64,000 bases of DNA from Nymphaea colorata (GCF_008831285.2 NC_045138.2:10180571-10244570); one strand, 5' to 3'; counted from the stretch's first letter, positions 12,289-24,220 are shown. Numbers and translations: made by a program. The notes: generated from the letters alone by a model not told the origin.

Positions 12289-12642
12289 AAATTGAGTCCA
12301 AGATACATTGGTCCATTCGAGATTCTGAAAAAAATTGGAGGGGTTGCATATTGAATTGCACTTCCACCACAATTTAGTCATGTTCATCCAGTATTTCACG
12401 TGTCGATGTTAAGGAAGTATATATCTGATCCTTCGCAGGTGATAGATTACGAAGAAGTTGATTTGCAAGAAGACATGACAACAAAAGAACAACCACTGCG
12501 GATAATAGATCGAAAGGAACACGTGTTGCGAAATAAGACTATCTCATTAGTTCAAATAGAATGACAACATCATAGAATCAAAAAATGTATGTGGGAGTTA
12601 GAAAAGGACATGAGAAAGAGTTATCCCCAATTGTTTCAATAA
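12289..12642 (+). pseudogene. Gypsy B integrase C-terminal / chromodomain-like remnant
   Basis: The frame reads LSPRYIGPFEIL, then PPQFSHVHPVFHVSMLRKY, a D-L-Q-E-D-M stretch, IIDRKEHVLRNK and a final WELEKDMRKSYPQLF. This is the standard tail of plant chromovirus pol. Two in-frame TGA codons, one after GGVAY and one where Trp is usual, break it. About 3 kb of protease, RT, RNase H and integrase core that should precede it are absent, so the junction near 12240-12290 is an internal deletion. Confidence 0.85.
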
Positions 12643-12679
12643 AGTATGCTGAAATTTTGAGGACGAAATTTCTTTTTAT

Positions 12680-12689
12680 GGGGGAAGGA
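12680..12689 (+). promoter_or_regulatory. Gypsy B polypurine tract
   Basis: GGGGGAAGGA abuts the 3' LTR start (TGTAAG). This is the primer for plus-strand DNA synthesis in LTR retrotransposons. Confidence 0.85.
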
Positions 12690-15273
12690 TGTAAGACCCA
12701 CGATTTTTATTAAGTTTCCTTAAACATTTGGAACGTTAATTTGAGGATGAATTATCAAATGGAAGATCAAATGATTTATAATGAACATCTCAACTGTCAA
12801 GTTTATCATAAATGAGATGTTTTTGGGAAAAGATAAGGATAATGATGTAACTGCAAAGGGGAAATCATCGTTTTACTTAGCATTAGAAGGGCACGTCCAA
12901 CAACAGAGAGATTGAGAGAGATTGAGACTGAAGTTCGTGGCTGCTGGAAAGGAACCAGAAGCAGAAGTTGCTGCCAAGATTTTCAGAGGTATGAGAATAT
13001 TCAGTGATGAATAGCATGAAGCCATGTACTTTCTTTTGATTTTGTAGATACATATACATGTACGTCTATGTATGCTTATGTCTGTAGTTCCTTGTGATTT
13101 TCAACAAACAAAGCATGCTAGGTGTAAGGCATGTTGGTATCGGTTGAACTTTGAAACCTTTATGTGCTTTCATCCGTGAGAAACCAGAACTACAATCAAC
13201 CCAAAAACAGAGCATGTCTCTCAAACCAACTACAGAAGAAACACGGAGAGATAAACATAGTTATACAGGGATAAAACGTAATAACACAATTGCAAAATAA
13301 AAAGGAGAGGGCAGCCCTGAACGACATTGACAGAGGGCAAGGCCTGCCCTGCTTGTCGTGCAAGTGTAGAATCAACACCTCATATTGAGGGAAATACAGT
13401 AGGTTTTATTGAAGAGCACTCGACCGACTGAAAAGAAAAAAAAAGGGGTTGCCTCTTCATGGTGGTAGCAGAGGCGAGTTGGGGAAAACAAGGACGACGA
13501 CATTGAAGTTGCAGGCGTCCTCCCGTCGTTTCTCTATGATTGTCAGTTCATCCCCGTCGCAGCGAAGGTGAAGACTGAGGAAGACGCCATTGAAGCACCG
13601 GTTTTTGGGGAGGCTGGTTTCCACACTGTGGATCCGCTGGAAGAACGAGAGGAGAGGATGAGGCGGCGGCGAATGAGAGCGTCAGACGGTCGACGGAGCC
13701 GCAGCAGGAAGCCTAACACTGGATCTGGTGCGAGACGGGGAGATCTCCCTCGTGCCGGTGTTGGGTCGCTGGAAACGGTGGAATCCCCACCGCTGGTCGA
13801 GCGAGAAGAAGACGGAGGACCAGCTCGTATGAGAGAGAAAACGAGGCGTGAAATGAGAGAAAAAAAGAGAGTCGGCAGTTTTTATATTAAGTTGGAAAAA
13901 TTTCAAAACGGGTCCACTAATTAGCAATAATTTATGGATAAGCTGTTAAAATTTGTAAATGTTCATGCCGCATCATTTTTGCTAAAAACCTCTTCAAAAA
14001 GAGGCTTGCGAAAGTGATTTTCAATAAGAACCAGATTTTAATATGAAATTGCGATTTGGTACCCTCCGAATTCTTGAAATTTCCAAAAGAGGGTTGTTAC
14101 AAATTAAAAACGAAATGATATGTTTTATTACTTTTTGATGCTCGTTATGGTGTTTAAAATTTCAGAAATATAGTTCTGAAAGTAACTTTGGAACCATTAG
14201 AGGAGGAAAGTCATGCTTTGGAGAATTTAAATATAAATTTTATTGTTTCAAAAAAAGATTATGATATTGTTAATCGATGTTTCTAGATGCAATGAGTTTT
14301 GCTCTATTGCTATTAAATTAAGATTTAAAATAGCTGAATTATTCTGTTTGGGAAACCGAGCCTGAGGGCGGGCGGTTTCTGTGAGAGGTACAAGACGATG
14401 TTTAGCATTGGTAAACCCTCACTTTTGAAATTCGAAGGCGAAACGTGAACTTTGTGCAATGGTTTATGCAAGTGCGAGCTTTCTGTTTTGCCCAGTGATC
14501 GGTTTCGTCCCGGGAGCTAGTGGTGTGTCTGAGCTCACTGTTGATGCACGCTCCTCTGGCTGTACTGGAGGGCCCACAGGGTATTGGGCGGCACAAGGGC
14601 CCGGGGTACTACTGCTGTGTTGGGAGTGAGACATCTCCTGGTCCCTCAAACCGGGTTCCTAGAGGGGCCATGCTGCTGCAGCGGCGATCTGGGATATCTC
14701 AGGATGCTTCACTTCAGGTACCCTCGATCTGTTGGATCGCCTGGTGAAGATATGTTCTGTTCTGCCCATGAGTGCCCACGGGGATTTCTGTTGCTCGGCA
14801 CGATGACCTTGACATTGTCAGAGGACCACGGTTGGAAGCCTACGAAATTTTGGAGGTTGTCCACACCTCGTTCTGTCTTTGGTGATGTGATATGTGTTAA
14901 GTTTCAGAAAACCTATGGTTGTAGTTCATAAGGTCTTTTTGGAATTGTTTTACGAAACTAAACATTATTTTGGGCCATGTTTCATTCATGGCTGTATTTT
15001 CTCATACTCAGAGGAATTCTGACCCTTCTTTCTATCTACAGGTAGTCATTGATAGATTTTGGCTTTGGAGCGACGACTTCAGTCTTGTGATGGACGGTCA
15101 TTGGCATTCTGGACACTGCATCGGTTTTGGGGATTTGTGGTTATTTTTGTCTGGGTCCAAGTATTTTATTATTGAAATAAAACAATGTCTTATGTTCTGG
15201 TCATGACTCAATATTGCTTCCGCTATTATAGAAATGAAAGAAAATTTTTGGTCTCAAAAATTGGGTCGTGACA
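12690..15273 (+). repeat. Gypsy B 3' LTR
   Basis: The near-identical partner of 8066-10632 at an offset of 4624, increasing to 4641 after a 17-bp extra segment near 14580 (GGTATTGGGCGGCACAA-like). It ends GTCGTGACA and is followed by the duplication GCCAT at 15274-15278. Confidence 0.93.
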
Positions 15274-15700
15274 GCCATAGTCTTGGCCATTAACTCTATG
15301 GAGGGGAACAAACTCATTCCACCGATTTGTCCAAAATTTGATGTGCGCACCATTGCCCACTTTCCATTCAACCATGTATTTAATCCAATTTCAGCCCTAG
15401 CACAATCCTTTCCAATCCTAGGACTGGCTCGTAGTCTGATTCATGGTCCATTGAATATACGTGTGAAAATATTTCTCTTTAGAGAATTTGGGCCAAGGTG
15501 CTTCACTCGCCAGCCTCTTCTCAACCTTAGTTATAAGTGGCTTGCATTTGTTCACTGTAAGATTCTTCATAAACAGAGAAACTCCAGTATAATCTGAAGG
15601 AAGCTTGCCAAGAGGCCATTGAAGGATATTGCAAGCCTTTCCAATTAGCCAATGGAGTTCTTAGCAATAATTTCCAATTTGTTTTTGTTAACCATCATGC
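15274..15700 (-). pseudogene. LINE RT C-terminal part
   Basis: On the minus strand the translation gives LGKLPSDYTGVSLFMKN, then LTVNKCKPLITKVEKRLAS. This is the conserved block just after the RT palm in plant LINE ORF2 (FPLGxLPxxYLGxPL). The frame is open from 15595 for roughly 80 codons and then breaks. The gypsy B target duplication GCCAT lies at 15274-15278. Confidence 0.8.
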
Positions 15701-15844
15701 ATGCCTACCTTTCAAAATCCTTCAGATTGACAAAGAGGGTAGTTTTCTTAGATGTCTTAACAACCACAATTACACCATTAGTAAACAGCATGGTGCATAC
15801 ATTCTGCTTCAATCTTCTAATCTTAGGGGTCTAAATGTTATTAA

Positions 15845-16943
15845 TCAGCAAATCTCTATAAATGCACCTATTAAGGTTACCTTGGCTGAGGCTTTTTTCC
15901 CTTCAAATTTGTCACACAACCTTCCATTAACCATCACCTCGTAAGTCACTGAGGAAACACAACTTAAAACTCTTTCAATACATTGAGATGGAAGCCAAGC
16001 ACCAGCATGCTGTTGTGTACAAAGTGCCAAGAGACCTATCGTAGGCTTTGGTGAGGTCCAACTTGAGACAATGACCCACTTGATCTAGAAGTCATTGGAG
16101 TTAATGATTTCATTAACCCACATTGTGTTGTCATGAATGTGCCTCCTTTTTTAGGATGTTACCTGTTTATGGTTTATAATTCAGAACATGATGCTACACA
16201 ACCTATGCACAAAAGCCTTAGCAATAATTTTGTAAGTAAATGTTACATAAAAAAACAATTGGGTTTCACCCTTCTACTCACTTAGCATTAGCTTTTTTAG
16301 GGATCAATAAATTGTGGTGTGGTTAATGCTCTTAACCATTTTCTCTTTGTTAAAGAAGTCATAGGCAACTTCAATCACATATGACTTCACTGTTGGCCAA
16401 CATTCTTAATGGAGGTAATTAGGAAATCCATCTGGTCCGACTGCAATGTTATTGTCCAAACTCCAAACAACCTTGGAAATCTCTTCATCTGTCAATGGTC
16501 TGAGGAGGAGCTCATTCTCCTCATTAGACACCTTCTTGCCATTCCCAGCCCTTCAAACATACTCCCTTCCATTGCATCTGTTGCTAGAATCATCTTGAAA
16601 GGACCTCTACTTTCACATCATTTCCCTCCATAAAAAGGGCATAATTGAGTTGTTGTCGAATGGTAGACTCCTCATCACTGGCTTCAACAAGCCCTTTCTC
16701 CACTATATTGCAACAATCAACTAGTCTAGACTCTAAAGTAGCAATCTTATCATTCAGCCTGCCAAATGAATTATTATCCTGGACCAACACGACTCCTCTA
16801 ACCTTGTTAAGCTTAAACAAGAATCATAACATAGGGCAAACCCTAACCTCTTCTCTCTAGGCATTACCCACCACTCCCCTGCCATCTTTTGATATCAGTC
16901 AAGGTTAGAAAAGTCTAAAGGCTTTCCTACCTTTCCGACCTAG
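15845..16943 (-). pseudogene. LINE endonuclease-RT linker and RT N-terminal part
   Basis: Minus-strand reading gives a KLNKVRG-like linker and DKIATLESRLVDC (16820-16700), then ES-IRQQLNYALFMEGND (about 16650), equivalent to the KEGD-N-T region. Next comes DEISKVVWSLDNN-A-GPDGFP (about 16490-16420), the RT N-terminal signature A-GPDG. Then YDFFNKEKMVKSINHTTIYL-PKK follows, and finally LSCVSSVTYEVMVNG (15960-15900), the block before GLRQGDPLSP. The GLRQGDP block itself is damaged (KKASAKVTLI). Several stops interrupt it. Confidence 0.8.
16939..16943. repeat. Left target site duplication of gypsy A (CCTAG)
   Basis: CCTAG precedes TGATGCAGACC at 16944 and recurs at 21180-21184 directly after the 3' LTR end ACAACA. 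Joining the flanks at this site restores the LINE sequence between endonuclease and RT. Confidence 0.85.
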
Positions 16944-19168
16944 TGATGCAGACCTCAGTAAGGGTCGACACTCTTCTAGATCCTTAGCACACATCATTCA
17001 GACAAATGCCAGATTTTATTGCAAGAGAGTGTCCGTGCCATGCATTAGCTCTACCAGGACTAGATGAATTCACCCATGGAGCTCGAGCCAAATCCAAGCA
17101 GGTGCACCTAGCTCGAACCACATCGAGCTGGGTGCACCCCAACTGCATGCCCTGAGCCACATCAATAGCACCCCAACCCATGCACAAACACTTCACCATG
17201 GGTTATGCTTGGCACCCAGCTCAACTCGATGCCATCACACAAGATAAGCAACATATGGAAGACCCGAGCTTACATGTGGAGACCCCATGCCAGCCACACA
17301 CCACCACCATGCACCACATAGAAAGTGCACCACCTCAGCACCTGAGTTTCACATGAATGCCATGGGGAGGACTCCCACATGCCACACCAGCCCTAGCACC
17401 ATTCTTCAGCTCACACAAGAGGGTGCCGACAACAAAATAGGAAAGCTCCTAAGTTTATGCTGCTCAGATCTAGATCAACCAATGGGAGGGACTCTTTCAA
17501 ATTTTTTTCCAATCTTGTCAAAAGACACATACTAAAATTCGATTAAAACTTGATTTATGCATTTTTTTTATTCAAGCATTGTACATGATTGCAACTTGGA
17601 TCAATTCAATAGATGTAGCTTTTGTTTTTTGTTCTAGCTATATTCTTCTTCTAATCGTCTTCTATGATTTTTGTGTGAAGATTCTCCAAAGTTGTGGCAA
17701 GACCGTCAGTTTGATTTGCATTTCACTACTAAAATCTACCTCTTCACCGTGGTTTTCAAGATTGCGATGAAGGACAGCAGCTACTAGCGACCGTGCATCC
17801 AAACTAGATACTCACATCTTCCCCTTTTATGTTCGTCGATATGGACCGGTAGATGCTAGTAGTTCCTGGTGCCCATCAGAATGTCCTTGTATAGAAACTA
17901 CACCCAGACACACAGCTCTTTCATGTAGGAGGAGATACCGCATTCAACCTTTGGGAACTATGCACTAGACGCATAGATCTTTTGTTGGTGTACAAGATCT
18001 AGGCTTCCTTGTGTTTTAACTTCTAGATCTAGCCATCTAAACGCCTAGACCAGTTTGTTGGTGTAGAAGACAAGTCTCTAGCACAAATAGGCCACCAGGC
18101 AAACTAAGGAGTCAATCACTGAAATCCATCCTAGCGGAAGGTGAGGTTCACGTTTGATATTCCTTGCTTAATTTGTCATTTATTTGATTTCTATTTTGAC
18201 ATTGCTAGATCTACACTCAATCTTTGTTTTTGGCACCTTACCCAACCAGGGGTCAGATCTAGCTTCAGTCTTCTTATCAGCCCTTGATCTGCTGGCAGTT
18301 CTTCCCGAGAGCACTCATAGACCTTGGCAAGAACAACCTTAAGTCAAGAAATCTTTATTGTGTTTGGCTTGCGGCTAAGTTTAGCACAATCCCTCTCAGC
18401 TACATTGTGATCAGTCATGATCCGACAAGGCCTTGCTGCATCCAGCCCTCGACTAAACCCAACAATCTCTCTCCTATCTAATATAGGCTCAGCCTCGGCC
18501 CAACAGCGTGTCGAGCCCATCCCTTGACCTACCTATTGGGTTCGGTTAAGACCTGCACCCAGCACGTCTACCTGCTCTCTTAGTCTACCTTTAACTCAAA
18601 TCGAGCCTTCGGTCATCCGTGGAGCCAGCTGTGGGGCATGTCCCCCCCTCCAACTGCCTATTGGTTGGTTGTTTACCTTGGCCGTAACAAAGCGCAATTG
18701 CTCATTTTGGTTGTAGCCTAGCTGTTGGTGGAACTCATGCAACCTCACTTTTCACTCGACCATGCTCACTTAGGTTAGAGACCGTGCTCCTTTTAGAGCA
18801 GTAGATGCACCCAAGTGGACTAGTTCAAGACCTCAACCTCAGGACCAGCCAACCGCTCTAGAGTAATCGGCTACTAAGCCTGGATATCTCTAAACCTACC
18901 ATCGCGCCTACTTGGCCTAGCTAGGAAGATCATTCTATTCATTTGTCTATATCTCTCTCTTCCTCTCATTGATGTGCCTATGCACCGCATGTTTTACACT
19001 GCACTATGAGAGATTATCCTTGTACCTGAGGTGTATTGAGGTTGGGGGATTTGTATTTGGGTTTATTTTGCTCCTGAGTCTTAGTTGGTTGAAAAAATCA
19101 TATTCTTACACCAGCAACCATGTCAGCACATGCAAGAGATCCTAGCATTGTGAGGATGACTTGCAACA
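16944..19168 (+). repeat. Gypsy A 5' LTR
   Basis: Starts TGATGCAG, ends TTGCAACA. Its final half-kilobase (GAGGTGTATTGAGGTTGGG...GTATTTGGGTTTATTTTGCT) is duplicated in the 3' LTR fragment. The left portion (16960-17500) is unusually GC-rich for this region, with CAGCTCGA/ACCCATG-type clusters. Confidence 0.75.
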
Positions 19169-20149
19169 AGTGGCATCAAAGATATCTTATATGCTAGCCA
19201 CCTATGACCCTACAAGTCACATGTATGGAACATGTAAAGGTGCATATTGAGAATTTGTCCACTTCCATAGATAGCCCACAACGGACATGGCCATGCAGGT
19301 CCAATGGGCCATAGTGCAACTCCAGCACCTTTTGGATGGTGTATTGAGTGAGATAGCTGCATCCATAGCCGTTACCATTGCTACCCAACCCATGCCGGAT
19401 GTGGCCACGTAAGTCCAGCAGGCCATAGCATCTGTGTTGAGTTCCTACAAACACAATTGACTCCTAAACCTGCTGAATCACCTGTGGCAGCCACAACAAG
19501 TCAGCCATAGTACCCGTTCTGAGGAGATTCCAGCAAAGCTGAGCCCATCACATCAAGTCACTTGTCTACACACTCTCTACCAGCTTCCACTCTACCGCAA
19601 CAACCACAGTTTGCACTGGCATTATCTTCCATGAAGCAACCTACTGCCTAGCCTAGTCGAACATAGGTCCTCTCAGTTAGTGCCACAACAACCTCTACCT
19701 CGGCTACCCCCAGGCAAACCACCCTTGCATTAGCAGTAGTTCCACCTCTAAAGCTGACCCCAGGCCATCACAGCAAACTATCACTAAACGATTTACACCC
19801 ATTGGACATGAGCCAACTATAGTTGTATCTTTTAGCATCCTCCACAATATGCCGATAGGACTTTGATGTTCTTCCACCTGTGTATGAGTAGCTTGCATAT
19901 CATGTGCCACATCAGCTGTATATAGTTGCACCATAAACTCCACCAGCCACACCTCCACCTCCTCTACATGTATCATATGCTTACACACCCCACACACAGC
20001 ATGATCACTTTGCACTACACTATGGTTTCCATGTTCATAACCAGCATACACTCCAAATGCCACATAATTTGCCTCAGAAATGTATCGGCAAGATGACATG
20101 TATGGACATGAGCGCCCACAGAGGCCATATCCTCTTTCACCATGATTTG

Positions 20150-20635
20150 ATGTTTTTGATTATGATGGTGAGGTGGCTATAAAAACCTGTGGGAACCGGC
20201 CCAAAAACTTGTGTCAAACAGCCCAAGATCGTTCATATGCATGTAGAGGTTGTCAGCATGATAGCATTCCTTTATTTCTCATGTCAAAATTGAGTTGCTT
20301 AAGTTTGATGGAAAGTGATTTCAAATCTAGTTTTTCAAAGCAAAGCAATGCTTCATTTGTCAGACTATACCACAAGACTAGTACGTGTCCATAGCTACCT
20401 TGCATTTTGAATGTGAAGTTGGTCATTGGTATAGTTGGTTCTACAACACCACCTTGTACATCAATTGGGACACATTAGCATGGGAGATCACAATCCATTT
20501 TGGTGAGTCTTTATTTACAAATTACAATATAGAGTTGAGAACCTGAAAATAACCGGCCTTCTACATAAGTATATTGTCAAGTTCAAAGACCTTAGTACCA
20601 TGGTGTTTCCCTCAGGACCTTAGTACTAAGTATTT
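20150..20635 (+). pseudogene. Gypsy A gag remnant
   Basis: A frame-corrected reading shows KFDGKDFQIWFFKAKQCF, then VSIATLHFECEVGHWYSWFY, WDTLAWEITIHFG and HKYIVKFKDLS. This matches the gypsy Gag order (K-F-D-G...A-x-x-x-x-E-G-E-A-x-x-W-Y-x-W). Several frameshifts and stops are present. The sequence runs straight into the truncated 3' LTR. Confidence 0.65.
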
Positions 20636-21179
20636 GAAGCCAGCTGCGGGACATGTCCGTTTTTCCAGCTGTGGGACACGTCCCTCACTCCAGTCGCCTA
20701 CCGACCGGCTGTTTGCCTTGACTGCAGTTGAGTGCAGCCTCTTTTCTTGGTTGCAGCCTAACTGCATTTGGAACCCAAGCAACCTCTCTTGCATCCGACC
20801 AAGGTCAGCTCGGTTAGTGACTGTGCTGCCCTATAGAGTATTGGAAGCACTCAAGTGGACCAATTTAAGGCCTTGGCCTTGGGACCCACCTACTGCTCTA
20901 GAGTATCCAGCTGCTAAGCCTAGTTCTCCCCAAACCTAGCCACGGTGCCTTCTCAGCTTAGCGGGGAAGGTTGTTCTATTCTTTTGTCTCTATCTCCCTC
21001 TCCCTCTTCCTCCCATTGGTTTTTCCATGCACTGCATGTCCTACACCTGTACCATGAGTAATTATTCTTGTAATGAGGTGTATTGAGGTTGGGTGACTTG
21101 TATTTGGGTTTATTTTGCTTTGGTGTCCTATCCAAATGGGAACATCATACTGTTAGGCCTGTGAGGATGACTCACAACA
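20636..21179 (+). repeat. Gypsy A 3' LTR fragment
   Basis: This stretch corresponds to the last part of the 5' LTR (18622-19168). It carries a partial repeat of CCAGCTG-GGGACA-GTCC near its left end (20640-20690). It ends ACTCACAACA followed by the duplication CCTAG. Confidence 0.75.
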
Positions 21180-21184
21180 CCTAG

Positions 21185-22070
21185 ATTCCCTTGAATGGTT
21201 CATCAAGGTGCATTGATCATAACTTGCAAGAATGAGAAGCTTCAAGCTGCCAACATCTCTAAGCCCTTCCAACCAATCATTATTATTGAGGCACCAATCA
21301 AACTTGCATTGCACTACACTCAACCACTTCCTATGATTCAACCATGAATAGAGCATACTACTATCTTCTATATCCTTTAGCCTACACATAAATATGAAAC
21401 AACTAAAGGGAATACATGGGCATGCTTGTGGTGCAAGTACACCTTTTTTCCAACTACCCTTGAGTAGCATTGAAATCACTCATGAGCATAATTGGGCCTT
21501 CAATCCTCAAAACCAAGGTTTCTAGTTTCCCCAAATCTTGGAGGCATATACACACCGAATACTGCAAACATCATATTGTCAGCCATTCTTCTGAAGGAAA
21601 TTCCCACCTGATGTGGAGCTCTAACCACACTAAATGCCTCTTCCTCTTCCTTCCAGCAACATAGATCCTTGATAACTCATTTTGACAATTCCTCATTAGC
21701 CACAAACTTATACTTCTTGAACCTATCCATAACTATTATGGCCTTCTGAAAAATAATCATGGGGTCCAGAATGAACCCAATTGGGTGGGCAGTGTTTGTG
21801 GAAAAAGAAATTAATTTCCTACTGAGCTGACTTCTAGGCAATGCCTTTACAGTTCCAAATAAACATTTTCATGGCTGGACATTATGAAACTCTCCCACTA
21901 CCCAGTCTCCTCCCCATCAAGGTTCTTATCATTCTTCTTTCCCCTAATCTTTGTGCCAGAGTTCTGCTCAATAAGTGTATGAGTGTCACTCTCACTTCCC
22001 ATTTTCCTCTTTTTAGAGGCCTAGCATCTATACAGAATGTCCTCAAGATTAATGATTGTTAATAGCAGGC
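21185..22070 (-). pseudogene. LINE endonuclease (APE-type) remnant
   Basis: Around 21370-21190 on the minus strand the translation reads MLYSWLNHRKWLSVVQCKFDWCLNNNDWLEG, then a SYDQCTLM segment. This is the C-terminal part of plant LINE endonuclease (YTW-N-R----V---LDR-LVN--W, then SDH-PL), here with S-D-H changed to S-Y-D-Q. The upstream part is frame-disrupted. It would nick target DNA to prime reverse transcription if intact. Confidence 0.75.
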
Positions 22071-22599
22071 GACCAGACTTTCCCTTACTAACATACCTCT
22101 CTAATATTCTTACCTACACCTTACCAAGATGATCACTTAGAGGAGTAGCATTTTAAAATCATCACAACTAGATCCCTTTAGGTCTGATGTGCTCAGTCCA
22201 ATTTCCCCTGTAAATGGTCCTCATCCAGAGGATGCCTTGAAAATGAATCCCTGTGGGAATTCTTGATCACAAGGAGGCCCTGCATCCTTGTCCCCCATCG
22301 TCGCAAAACTATTTTCGTTGTTACAGATGCTAGGAGCACTTTGATTGCCCTCCTTCTACTAGAAATTATATTTTCTTCCCTCCCCTTGATACTTTCTTCT
22401 TCACTAGCTTGAATTTATGGTCACTCTCTTTGTTGTCACTCTCCTTCATACTAGCTAATACCTGACTTAAAAGTCATCCCCCAACTGAAAATGAGGAAGG
22501 GCGAGGAATGCCACTAGCCCCATTCTTTATAGTGGCATGATTTTCTATGCTATTTTGCATCACTCCAAACCAGTTTGCATGCCCCATAGAGTCCCTTAT

Positions 22600-23660
22600 C
22601 CTGCTCCTTGGATGGCTTCCTCTACCTTTCATAACAATGTTTCCCTTATATAGGCATTAACGTCCTTGGCATTGCTGACAGCCTTGACTCTGATCTTGCA
22701 TGCTTCCTCATAATGAGATGTAGTGCCACAAGAGGTATAGTATCTCATTTTGGATTTGTAGAGAACATTTTGGACCCTTGGCACCTCTCTTGAAGCTAAG
22801 CAAAACCTATATATACATTCGCTCAACCCCAAACTTTTCCATCTGCATCGTGCAACCATTTGCTCTTACAAAGGAACCACCCAGCCCTCTAACTATAGCT
22901 TTGAAGCTATTGACATTTCAAAATATCATGCGAAGATTGGAAATTGAGTCCATAGATGGGCAAACTCTTTCATATCGATATGCATCTCAATCCCTAGTTT
23001 ATAGAGGCTTGCAATAAGGAATCTCCCCCCAACAACCCATGACTGACGCCTTAGAACTTCCGTCGGTTCCTCCAATAAGTTAACTATCGCAAGAAATCAC
23101 ACATTCCCAGTGATAAAAAATTTTGGACAAACAATATTAACCCACAACTTCCACAAGATTTGAAAAACATGCCTATAGTCCATGCCATTGTTCGATCTTC
23201 TGCCATTGAAGCTTGCAACCGCTGCAAAATGAAATCTCTCCTCCATTTTTTGGTATGTGTCAACAGGGAAATCTTTGTTTTACACCATCACGCTTGACAC
23301 TCACCTCTGGGCATCCATGAAGATTAGATTCATTGGTCCCAGCAAACAATTGTAGCCCAAATATGATCAAGCCCTCTATTCTCCTGCTATCAGGTTGAAT
23401 TTAGCCATTTGAACATTCCATGCCCTTCCTTCCAAACTCCTGCATACTGACCTAGAAATTTCCACCCAAGGATCCTTGATCCTTTCCATTTATCCGCTTT
23501 GGCCTCTACAGATCCCAAAATGTTGCCTGATCATCCAAACCCATTGTTACCTCCATCCCCCAGGCAATTGCTATGGGGGCATTGATATTGGGAATCCCAG
23601 CCAAGGTGATGCCTTACCAAGAGCTTCTTTCTTTATCACTTGGTCTTCTTACATAAAGAG
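22600..23660 (-). pseudogene. LINE ORF1 (DUF4283 / zinc-knuckle type) remnant
   Basis: On the minus strand a block resembling V-G-G-R-F-L-I-A-S-L-Y-K-L-G (about 23040-23000) is followed by FAHLWTQFPIF. The Cys/His segment YYTSCGTTSHYEEACKIRV follows (22735-22680), as in DUF4283-zinc-knuckle ORF1 proteins of plant L1 elements (RNA-binding, nucleic-acid chaperone role). The 22629-22859 frame is open and the rest has stops. The 5' end of the LINE lies near 23684. Confidence 0.65.
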
Positions 23661-23689
23661 TATTTAAAAACCTTAAAATCACATATAAG

Positions 23690-24180
23690 GAAGAAAGGAA
23701 GGAAAAGGTTATTGACAACTCAGAGTAGACAAAAGTGTTATGTTGATATTTTGTGTAGAAAGTTGGCTTTTGAGGTTGGTGACCACATTTTTAAAAATTT
23801 TGCCTAGTAAAAGTGTTTTCTGATTCGGTATTAAGAGAAAATTGAGCATGAAGTATGTTGGACCTTTTAAAATGTTGAAAAATTAGAGAGATTACATATA
23901 GACTGGCACTACCAACAGAGTTGAGTCACATTTACAATGTTTTTCATGTTGCCAAAAGTATGTGCAAGAACCTACACATGTGATTGATTTCAAGGGTATT
24001 TAGGTACCAAATGATTTGACAGTGGAAAAACAACATATTAGAACTATGGACTAAAAAAAATAAGTACTTAACACCAAGCATATTCCTCAAGCAAAGCAAG
24101 AATGGTAGCACCATGAGTTAAAGGAATGCATGGGGGAGGTTGAGGACGACATGTGGAAGAAGTGCCCACACTTCTTCTCA
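23690..24180 (+). pseudogene. Gypsy C integrase C-terminal remnant
   Basis: The reading resumes as IRKKGRKRLLTTQSRQKCYVD, then KLAFEVGDHIF, then an MKYVGPFKML stretch and a final HHELKECMGEVEDDMWKKCPHFF. These match the tail of chromovirus pol in order. Frameshifts separate the blocks. It completes the integrase interrupted at 6781. Confidence 0.8.
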
Positions 24181-24220
24181 CATTGAGGTAGGTTCGAAAT
24201 TTTGCAAAAAAAACTTAAAT

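Larger units (their letters stand above)
8066..15273 (+). mobile_element. Gypsy element B: young, non-autonomous LTR retrotransposon
   Basis: This is a structurally complete insertion with TG...CA LTRs of 2567 bp (8066-10632) and 2584 bp (12690-15273), a 5-bp duplication GCCAT, a primer-binding site at 10637 and a polypurine tract at 12680. The internal region is only 2057 bp, shorter than one LTR. It carries gag, a fragment of protease and the C-terminal end of integrase. RT, RNase H and most of integrase are deleted. I counted about 26 substitutions and one 17-bp length difference between the LTRs, so they are about 99% identical. It sits inside the LINE and is the youngest insertion of the nested stack. 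Confidence 0.93.
16944..21179 (+). mobile_element. Gypsy element A, internally deleted with truncated 3' LTR
   Basis: The element begins TGATGCAGACC (after CCTAG) and ends ACTCACAACA (before CCTAG). The 5' LTR is complete, 16944-19168, about 2.2 kb. The 3' LTR survives only as its last 0.54 kb (about 20636-21179). This corresponds to 18622-19168 at roughly 80% identity by eye. Between them are a degraded primer-binding site (TGGCATCAAAGA at 19171) and part of gag. All of pol and the first 1.7 kb of the 3' LTR are missing, apparently in one deletion ending near 20636. LTR divergence makes it clearly older than element B. Confidence 0.8.
6782..23684 (-). mobile_element. LINE (plant L1-like) split by two gypsy insertions
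   Basis: Reading the minus strand from 23684 downwards gives ORF1 (about 23660-22600), endonuclease (about 22070-21185), RT N-terminal part (16943-15845), RT C-terminal part (15700-15274) and an RNase H-like region (8065-7500). Gypsy A (16944-21179) and gypsy B (8066-15273), each with its own 5-bp duplication, interrupt it. Removing both leaves about 5.4 kb, close to a full plant L1. I do not see a clear poly(A) tail (poly-T on the plus strand) near 6782, so the exact 3' end is less certain. Stops are frequent; it is dead. Confidence 0.75.
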
